From: Solirubrobacteraceae bacterium
GTDB lineage: Bacteria; Actinomycetota; Thermoleophilia; Solirubrobacterales; Solirubrobacteraceae
Direction: 5' to 3'
DNA: 9,891 nucleotides
NCBI GenBank assembly: GCA_025935735.1
Contig: JAICUS010000183.1
Location: forward strand, 1 to 9,891
Positions 5,849 through 9,891 of this stretch are shown here, one piece after another; the first letter of the stretch is position 1, and each line of letters opens with the position of its first letter. Both the position numbers and the translations under genes were made by a program. The notes below the pieces were generated by a model that was not told the origin of the DNA, did not search any database, and saw only the letters and a program-made list of their open reading frames with translations.

Positions 5849-6995
5849 GCCGCTCGCGCTCGACGACCGGCGCCTGCTGGTCGAGCTGCAATCGCTCGGC
5901 GTGCGGGTGGTCGACGAGACGTCCTCCGACGCGATGCCGGACCGGCGCGGCGGCGCGGGGCCGTCGGACGCGCTGTTCCTGTGGGTCCGCGGGCTGCCGC
6001 TGACCGTGCCGGCGCACGCCTCGTTCGTCGACGTCTCCCCGTACACGCTGCGCCGGCGCGGCCGGCGAGCGACCCTGTGGCGGGATTCCTCGCTGATCGG
6101 GCCGGTGACGCTGCCGCCGCGGCCGCGCATCTACGACCTGTCGACCGCCGACGGCGTCCCCTACTGGAAGATCGCGCTGCTGCACCTCGACTCGATCGCG
6201 TCGACGGTGGTGCAGAAGTGCATCTACTGGGACACGCCGGAGCAGTGCGGGTTCTGCGGGATCGAGCTCACCCGCGGCGAGCAGACGGTGCCGGTCAAGA
6301 CGCCGGCGATGCTGGCCGAGGTGTGCACGGCGGCGCGCGATCTGGACCACGCGGTGGATGTGACTTTGACCACCGGCTCGCTGAACCGGCGCGACCGCGG
6401 CGCGATCTACATCTCCCGCTGCGCGCACGCGATCAAGGAGGCGTGCGGGCTGCCGATCCAGGTCCAGTTCGAGCCGCCCGACGACCTGCGGGTGCTCGAG
6501 GAGGTGTCTCGCGCGGGCGTCGACGCCGTGGGCATCCACGCCGAGACGTTCGACCCGCGCGTGCTCGCCCGGGTCGCTCCGGGCAAGGCGCAGTGCGGCA
6601 TCGAGGGCTACTTCCGCTGCTGGGAGGCGGCGGTCGACGTCTTCGGGCCGGGCAGCGTGACCACCTACGTGCTCCTGGGGATGGGCGAGCGGCGCGAGCT
6701 GATCATCGAGGGCTGCCGGCGGGCCATCGCGATGGGCGTCTACCCGTTCGTCGTCCCGCTGCGGCCCGTCCCGGGAACGCTGATGGCCGACGTGCCGCCG
6801 CCGGACCCGGACTACGTGGCGGGCGTCTACGCCGAGGTGTCGGCGATGCTGGCCGAGGCCGGCTTCGACCACCTCGACGCCAAGGCCGGCTGCGCCCGCT
6901 GCCAGGCCTGCTCGGGCCTGTCGGCCTGGGAGCGACTGCTGCAGAGGGAGGACGGCGAAGGTGTCCACGACCTCCTCGCCGCCGCCCGTCGCTGA
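5841..6995 (+). CDS. MSMEG_0568-family radical SAM protein
   Basis: The 384-residue product has C127-IYWDTPEQ-C136-GF-C139, a Cx8CxxC cluster rather than the canonical Cx3CxxC, which is what I recall for the MSMEG_0568 family. Further barrel elements include TTGSLNRRDRGAIYISRCAH (177-196), QVQFEPPDD (207-215), VGIHAETFDP (230-239), GPGSVTTYVLLGMGE (269-283) and VVPLRPVPGTLMADVPPPDP (304-323). A C-terminal CARCQACSG (351-359) has three cysteines as CxxCxxC and may bind an extra cluster. The protein should make a 5'-deoxyadenosyl radical; the substrate is unknown. ATG 5841 sits in ATGCCTGA, overlapping the amidohydrolase stop by eight bases, so translation is coupled. Its last 35 bases overlap the start of the GNAT gene. 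The N-terminal 120 residues (LQSLGVRVVDE, WVRGLPLTVP) are family-specific and precede the barrel. Confidence 0.92.
   Translation: MPEPLALDDRRLLVELQSLGVRVVDETSSDAMPDRRGGAGPSDALFLWVRGLPLTVPAHASFVDVSPYTLRRRGRRATLWRDSSLIGPVTLPPRPRIYDLSTADGVPYWKIALLHLDSIASTVVQKCIYWDTPEQCGFCGIELTRGEQTVPVKTPAMLAEVCTAARDLDHAVDVTLTTGSLNRRDRGAIYISRCAHAIKEACGLPIQVQFEPPDDLRVLEEVSRAGVDAVGIHAETFDPRVLARVAPGKAQCGIEGYFRCWEAAVDVFGPGSVTTYVLLGMGERRELIIEGCRRAIAMGVYPFVVPLRPVPGTLMADVPPPDPDYVAGVYAEVSAMLAEAGFDHLDAKAGCARCQACSGLSAWERLLQREDGEGVHDLLAAARR
6946..6952 (+). promoter_or_regulatory. Shine-Dalgarno GGGAGGA for the GNAT gene
   Basis: GGGAGGA lies inside the 3' end of the radical SAM gene, eight bases before GTG 6961. It supports a start that overlaps the upstream gene by 35 bases; no later in-frame start precedes the conserved GNAT core. 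Confidence 0.75.
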
Positions 6996-7473
6996 CGCGC
7001 CCCCGGGCCGCCCGGCCGGCGCGCCGCCGCGCGACGTCTCGCCCTGCCGCGTCGCCGCCGGCCGCGACGAGCTCGCCGCGCACTTCGCCGTCCGGCGCGA
7101 GGTCTTCGTGGTCCAGCAGGCGCTCTTCGCCGACGACCGCGACGCGCACGACTGCGACGCGGCGACGCTCCACGTGGTCGGGGTCGTCGACGGTTCGATC
7201 GTCGGGACCGTGCGCCTCTATCCGCTCTCGGGCGGGCTGTGGAAGGGCGACCGGCTCGCGGTGCTGCCGGGCGCGCGGGTCCACCACCTCGGCGCGCGAC
7301 TCGTGCGGTTCGCCGTGGCCTCGGCGGGCGCCCGGGGCGGGACGCGGATGGTCGCGCAGGTGCAGATGCCCAACGTGCGGTTCTTCGAGCGGCTCGGCTG
7401 GTCGTGCGACGGCGTGCCCGGCCCCTACCGCGCGGTCATCCACCAGCCGATGGCGATCCCGCTAGGCCGGTGA
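6961..7473 (+). CDS. GNAT-fold N-acetyltransferase-like protein, MSMEG_0567/Sll0787 N-terminal type
   Basis: The 170-residue protein has a proline-rich leader (1-27) and then a GNAT domain: CRVAAGRDELAAHFAVRREV (29-48), FADDRDAHDCD (56-66), HVVGVVDGSIVGTVRLYPL (71-89), GLWKGDRLAVLPGARVHHLG (92-111), LVRFAVASAGARGG (114-127) and AQVQMPNVRFFERLGW (132-147). This matches the acyltransferase half of MSMEG_0567/Sll0787-type proteins, in which a GNAT domain is followed in the same chain by an AIR-synthase-like domain. Here the chain stops after IPLGR, and the AIR-synthase half is a separate gene on the opposite strand. An acyl-CoA-dependent N-acyl transfer is the family expectation; donor and acceptor are unknown. 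The 3' end overlaps the convergent gene by 38 bases, leaving no room for a terminator between them. Confidence 0.9.
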   Translation: MSTTSSPPPVADAPPGRPAGAPPRDVSPCRVAAGRDELAAHFAVRREVFVVQQALFADDRDAHDCDAATLHVVGVVDGSIVGTVRLYPLSGGLWKGDRLAVLPGARVHHLGARLVRFAVASAGARGGTRMVAQVQMPNVRFFERLGWSCDGVPGPYRAVIHQPMAIPLGR

Positions 7474-8395
7474 GCGGCACGGCGGCGAGGTCCCAGACGT
7501 CGCGCGTCTCGCCGCCGGCGGCCAGGCGCAGCGTCCTTGTCGCGTCGAAGGTCCCGCACGCGGCGGCGTCGAGCCCGCGCTCGGCGAACACGCGGCAGGC
7601 GGCGTCCGGCTGCGCCGTCGCCAGCAGGAAGCCGAAGCTGGGGAACGCGAGCAGCCAGCGCTCGAGCGGCGCGCCGTCGGGCCGCGGCAGCGCGGTCACG
7701 TCGAGCGTCGCGCCGCAGCCCGCGCCCTCGACCATCTGCAGCAGCGAGCCGGCGACCCCGGGCATCGACACGTCCCGCGCGGCGTGGGCCAGGCCGCGCT
7801 CGGCCACCTCCACCAGCGCCTCGCCGTCTTCTCGGAGCTTTGCCGGGTCGCGGTCGTGCAGCGCCGTCCAGAACGGCGCGGTCTCGCTCATCCACCGGCC
7901 GTCGGTGGCGAACGCGGCCACCAGCGTGTCGCCCGGCCGCGCCGCGCTCGCCCGCAGCGGCGCCCGCGTGAACCCCGTGCAGGAGGCGGAGAGCGCGGCG
8001 TCGTGCCCCAGCGTCAGGTGGCCGCCGACCACCGGCACGCCGAGCTTGTCCGCCGCCCACGCGATCCCGTCGAGCACGGCTTCGGCATGCGCGCGATCCG
8101 GGCTGACGACCATGTCCACGAGCCCCAGCGGCCGGCCGCCCATCGCCCGCACGTCGGACACGTTCGTGACCACCGCGGCCGAGCCCGCCCCGAACGGGTC
8201 AGCCTTCAGGAACGGCGGCGAGATCGCCTCGCCGCACACCACCAGGAACCCATCCTCGTGGGGGATGAGCGCGGCGTCGTCACCGTCCAGCCGCGCATCG
8301 AGCTTCTTCACCAGCGCGAGCTCGCGCTTTCCCAGCAGGCCCGGCGACGACCGCACGGCGGCGGCGAGGGCGTCCAGGTCGGGCATCGGCGGCAT
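7436..8395 (-). CDS. AIR-synthase-like (PurM/HypE/ThiL superfamily) protein, Sll0787 C-terminal type
   Basis: The 319-residue product has the two-domain PurM layout: KRELALV (23-29), acidic GDDAALI (38-44), GEAISPPFLKADPFGAGSAA (55-74), VTNVSDVRAMGGRPLGLVDM (76-95), VPVVGGHLTLGHD (120-132) and, in the C-terminal domain, HAARDVSMPGVAGSLLQMVE (204-223) plus LLAFPSFGFLLAT (248-260). These proteins bind ATP and activate an amide or carboxamide oxygen by phosphorylation. In MSMEG_0567/Sll0787 relatives this domain is the C-terminal half of a GNAT fusion; here it is free-standing and in opposite orientation. It lacks a C-terminal cysteine like that used by HypE (it ends SPSAGG). ATG 8395 is taken as the start and ATG 8386 is equally possible; neither has a clear Shine-Dalgarno. 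It shares a 21-base divergent spacer with the DUF1116 gene. Confidence 0.9.
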   Translation of the reverse strand: MPPMPDLDALAAAVRSSPGLLGKRELALVKKLDARLDGDDAALIPHEDGFLVVCGEAISPPFLKADPFGAGSAAVVTNVSDVRAMGGRPLGLVDMVVSPDRAHAEAVLDGIAWAADKLGVPVVGGHLTLGHDAALSASCTGFTRAPLRASAARPGDTLVAAFATDGRWMSETAPFWTALHDRDPAKLREDGEALVEVAERGLAHAARDVSMPGVAGSLLQMVEGAGCGATLDVTALPRPDGAPLERWLLAFPSFGFLLATAQPDAACRVFAERGLDAAACGTFDATRTLRLAAGGETRDVWDLAAVPLTGLAGSPSAGG

Positions 8396-8416
8396 TCAAG
8401 CAGCGGGGCGCCGGCC
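8396..8416. promoter_or_regulatory. Very short divergent spacer between AIR-synthase-like and DUF1116 genes
   Basis: Only 21 bases separate the two divergent starts. Promoters for each gene must therefore reach into the other's coding sequence, or one or both messages are leaderless. I see no recognisable -10 or -35 element here; the stretch TTCAAG at 8396-8401 is its only A/T-rich part. True starts may lie slightly inside (ATG 8386 on the minus strand, GTG 8423 or 8435 on the plus strand), which would widen it. Confidence 0.35.
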
Positions 8417-9805
8417 GTGAACGTGCTCAGGGAGGTGTCGGCGGTCAACCTCGGGCTGTCGACGTTCGCGGACGCGCTGCGCGACCAGGGCGCGCCGGTC
8501 GTCGAGGTCGACTGGCGGCCGCCGGCGGGCGGCGACGCGGCGGCGGTCGCGCTGCTCACGCGGTTGTGGGGGCGCCGCGGCGACGCGGTGGCCGACGCGA
8601 ACCGGCGGGCGGTCGAGGCGATCGAGGGCTCGGTCCCGCGGGCGGTCACCGTGGCGGCGGCGGGCTCGGTGGTCCCGGGGCTGCGCGAGGGGCTGCTGCT
8701 GCACTCCGGCCCGCCGATCGAGTGGCCCCGCGTGTGCGATCCGCAGCGCCGGGCGCTCACGGCCGCGGCGCTGTTCGAGGGCTGGGCCGCCACGCGCGCG
8801 GAGGCGGCGGCGCTGCTCGAGCGCGGCGAGATCGCCCTCGAGCCCGGCAACGCGCACGACCACGTGGGCCCGATGACCGGGATCTGCTCGCCGTCGATGC
8901 CGGTCTGGGTCGTCGAGGACGGCGCGCACCGCGCGTTCTCGACTCTCAACGAAGGCCCCGGGCGGACTCTGTGGTTCGGCGTGGGCGACGACGAAGCGGT
9001 CGACCGGCTGCGCTTCTTCCGCGATGAGCTCGGGCCGCGGCTCGCCGCGCTGCTCGAGCGCCGCGGCCCGGTCGACGTGTTCGACCTCGCGGCCCAGGGG
9101 CTGAACATGGGCGACGAGCTGCACATGCGCAGCCAGGCGACGGGCAACCTGCTGCTGCGCGACCTCGCGCCGGCGTTCGCGGCCCTGGGCGGCGAGGCGT
9201 CCGCGCGCTTCGTCGCCGGCAACCACCACTTCTTCCTCAACCTCACCATGGCCGCGGCCAAGTGCGCGTCGCTGGCCACCGCGAATTGCACCGGGTCGAG
9301 CATCGTCTCGCTGATCTCCCGCAACGGCACCGACGTCGGGTTGCAGCTCGCGGGGATGCCGGGCCGCTGGTTCGTCGCCGAAGCGGCGCCCGTGGCCGAC
9401 GTGCTGCTGCGCGAGGGGTTCACGGAGGCCGACGCGGCGCGCGACATCGGCGACTCCGCGGTGATCGAGTGCGTCGGCCTGGGCGGGATGGCGCTCGCCG
9501 CCGCGCCGGCCGTCGCGGCCTTCTTCGGCGGCGATGCCGCGGCCGCCGCCCGCCGGACCGAGCTGATGGCCCAGATCTGCACCGCCCGCTCCTCCCGCTT
9601 CACCATCACCGCGCGCGACTACGCGGGCACGCCCGTCGGGATCGACGCCCGCCTCGTCGTCGAGCTCGAGATCACCCCCCAGATCACCACCGGCGTCCTC
9701 CACGCCCACGACGGCACCGGCCAGATCGGCGCGGGCGTCGCCCACCAGCCATCCGAGCCGTTCCGCGCGGCCATCGAGGCCCTGGCCGAATGGCATGACC
9801 GCTAG
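8417..9805 (+). CDS. DUF1116 protein (YlbE/YahG-like; putative carbamoyltransferase subunit)
   Basis: With GTG 8417 the product is 462 residues, close to the usual 420-475. Family hallmarks are VNLGLSTFADALRDQGAPVV (10-29) followed by EVDWRPPAGGD (30-40), LEPGNAHDHVGPMTGICSPS (141-160), VVEDGAHRAFSTLNEGPGRT (165-184), LNMGDELHMRSQATGNLLLR (229-248), AGNHHFFLNLTMAAAK (267-282), SSIVSLISRNGTDVGLQL (294-311) and the C-terminal GVLHAHDGTGQIGAG (426-440). E. coli YlbE (AllG) works with FdrA (AllF) and YlbF (AllH) to convert oxalurate to oxamate and carbamoyl phosphate. The FdrA-like protein and carbamate kinase in this window are the likely partners although they lie in the opposite operon. The substrate here is inferred. 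A start at 8423 or 8435 is possible; none has a good Shine-Dalgarno at normal spacing. Confidence 0.92.
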   Translation: MNVLREVSAVNLGLSTFADALRDQGAPVVEVDWRPPAGGDAAAVALLTRLWGRRGDAVADANRRAVEAIEGSVPRAVTVAAAGSVVPGLREGLLLHSGPPIEWPRVCDPQRRALTAAALFEGWAATRAEAAALLERGEIALEPGNAHDHVGPMTGICSPSMPVWVVEDGAHRAFSTLNEGPGRTLWFGVGDDEAVDRLRFFRDELGPRLAALLERRGPVDVFDLAAQGLNMGDELHMRSQATGNLLLRDLAPAFAALGGEASARFVAGNHHFFLNLTMAAAKCASLATANCTGSSIVSLISRNGTDVGLQLAGMPGRWFVAEAAPVADVLLREGFTEADAARDIGDSAVIECVGLGGMALAAAPAVAAFFGGDAAAAARRTELMAQICTARSSRFTITARDYAGTPVGIDARLVVELEITPQITTGVLHAHDGTGQIGAGVAHQPSEPFRAAIEALAEWHDR

Positions 9806-9891
9806 CGCAGCCGCACCGGCCACCCCCGCGCGGTCCCGCGGGGCACAGGCCACCGGCGAGGCGCCGCCCGCCCGGCCGCGCGGGGCACAGG
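9795..9891 (+). CDS. Possible start of a further gene, cut by the window edge
   Basis: ATG 9795 overlaps the DUF1116 stop by 11 bases and stays open for 32 codons to the edge, giving MTASAAAPATPARSRGAQ and onward. The visible part is alanine/proline/arginine-rich and matches nothing I recognise; the motif RGAQ occurs twice, 14 residues apart. Open frames this long are common by chance at this GC content and there is no Shine-Dalgarno. A ylbF/DUF2877-type gene would be the expected third carbamoyltransferase subunit here, but nothing visible shows that. Confidence 0.3.
   Translation, partial: MTASAAAPATPARSRGAQATGEAPPARPRGAQ
9824..9843 (+). terminator. GC-rich hairpin after DUF1116, possible terminator
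   Basis: CCCCGCG (9824-9830) and CGCGGGG (9837-9843) form a perfect 7-base-pair stem with a 6-base loop, starting 18 bases after the DUF1116 stop. No T-run follows, so it is not a classic intrinsic terminator; in a high-GC actinobacterium it could still end transcription, or simply be a by-product of the repeated GC-rich sequence here. Confidence 0.3.
9831..9891 (+). repeat. Two copies of a 19-base direct repeat, 42 bases apart
   Basis: Bases 9831-9849 and 9873-9891 agree at 17 of 19 positions; the last 13 (CGCGGGGCACAGG) are identical. The second copy ends exactly at the window edge, so more copies may follow. The 42-base period is a multiple of three and keeps the reading frame of the possible gene starting at 9795. 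Confidence 0.6.

Noticed and set aside
7436..7473. Bidirectional terminator between the convergent genes
   Set aside because: The genes overlap and no hairpin with T-runs is visible on either strand here.
8396..9853. Long minus-strand open frames opposite DUF1116
   Set aside because: They are arginine/alanine/serine-rich shadows of a well-supported plus-strand gene.
9831..9891. CRISPR-like repeat at the right edge
   Set aside because: There are only two copies, the identical core is 13 bases, and composition is extreme GC. A CRISPR array needs more and longer repeats.

Overview
The window is very GC-rich and densely coded. Most start codons chosen here are GTG, and genes butt or overlap by a few bases. 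Together with the gene families this suggests a high-GC actinobacterium, perhaps a Thermoleophilia/Solirubrobacterales-type lineage; the lineage is an impression from composition and cannot be proven here. No rRNA, tRNA, insertion sequence or CRISPR array was seen.

Layout. A leftward operon runs from about 3800 to the left edge: an XRE-cupin regulator (3207-3800), carbamate kinase (2265-3203), an FdrA-like acyl-CoA-synthetase-fold protein (886-2268) and a GT4 glycosyltransferase of the MSMEG_0565 type (1-889, cut by the edge). The last three are joined by 4-base ATGA overlaps. From a short divergent control region (3801-3867) a rightward operon starts: an MSMEG_0572/Sll0783-type protein (3868-4356), an unrecognised 207-residue protein (4362-4985), a metal-dependent amidohydrolase (4988-5848), an MSMEG_0568-type radical SAM protein (5841-6995) and an MSMEG_0567-type GNAT protein (6961-7473). 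A convergent AIR-synthase-like gene (7436-8395, minus) overlaps the GNAT tail. It is divergent, by only 21 bases, from a DUF1116 gene (8417-9805, plus). A possible further gene begins at 9795 and runs off the right edge.

Interpretation. Two sets of genes normally described separately are interwoven here. Set A is the 'Nit1' set (glycosyltransferase, Sll0783-type protein, radical SAM, GNAT, AIR-synthase-like), known from mycobacteria and cyanobacteria and linked in the literature to nitrilase and cyanide or nitrogen-starvation physiology. Set B is FdrA + DUF1116 + carbamate kinase, equivalent to the E. coli fdrA-ylbE-(ylbF)-ybcF genes for carbamoyl transfer from oxalurate with ATP recovery from carbamoyl phosphate. 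No nitrilase is visible. Its usual position beside the Sll0783-type gene is taken by the unknown protein and the amidohydrolase. The combined locus looks like a nitrogen-scavenging pathway in which an amide- or ureido-type compound is made or released and its carbamoyl group ends in carbamoyl phosphate, ammonia and ATP. That pathway is inference; gene identities rest on remembered family motifs, not on a search.

A perfect 24-base palindrome inside the glycosyltransferase gene (542-565) is the most striking non-coding signal.
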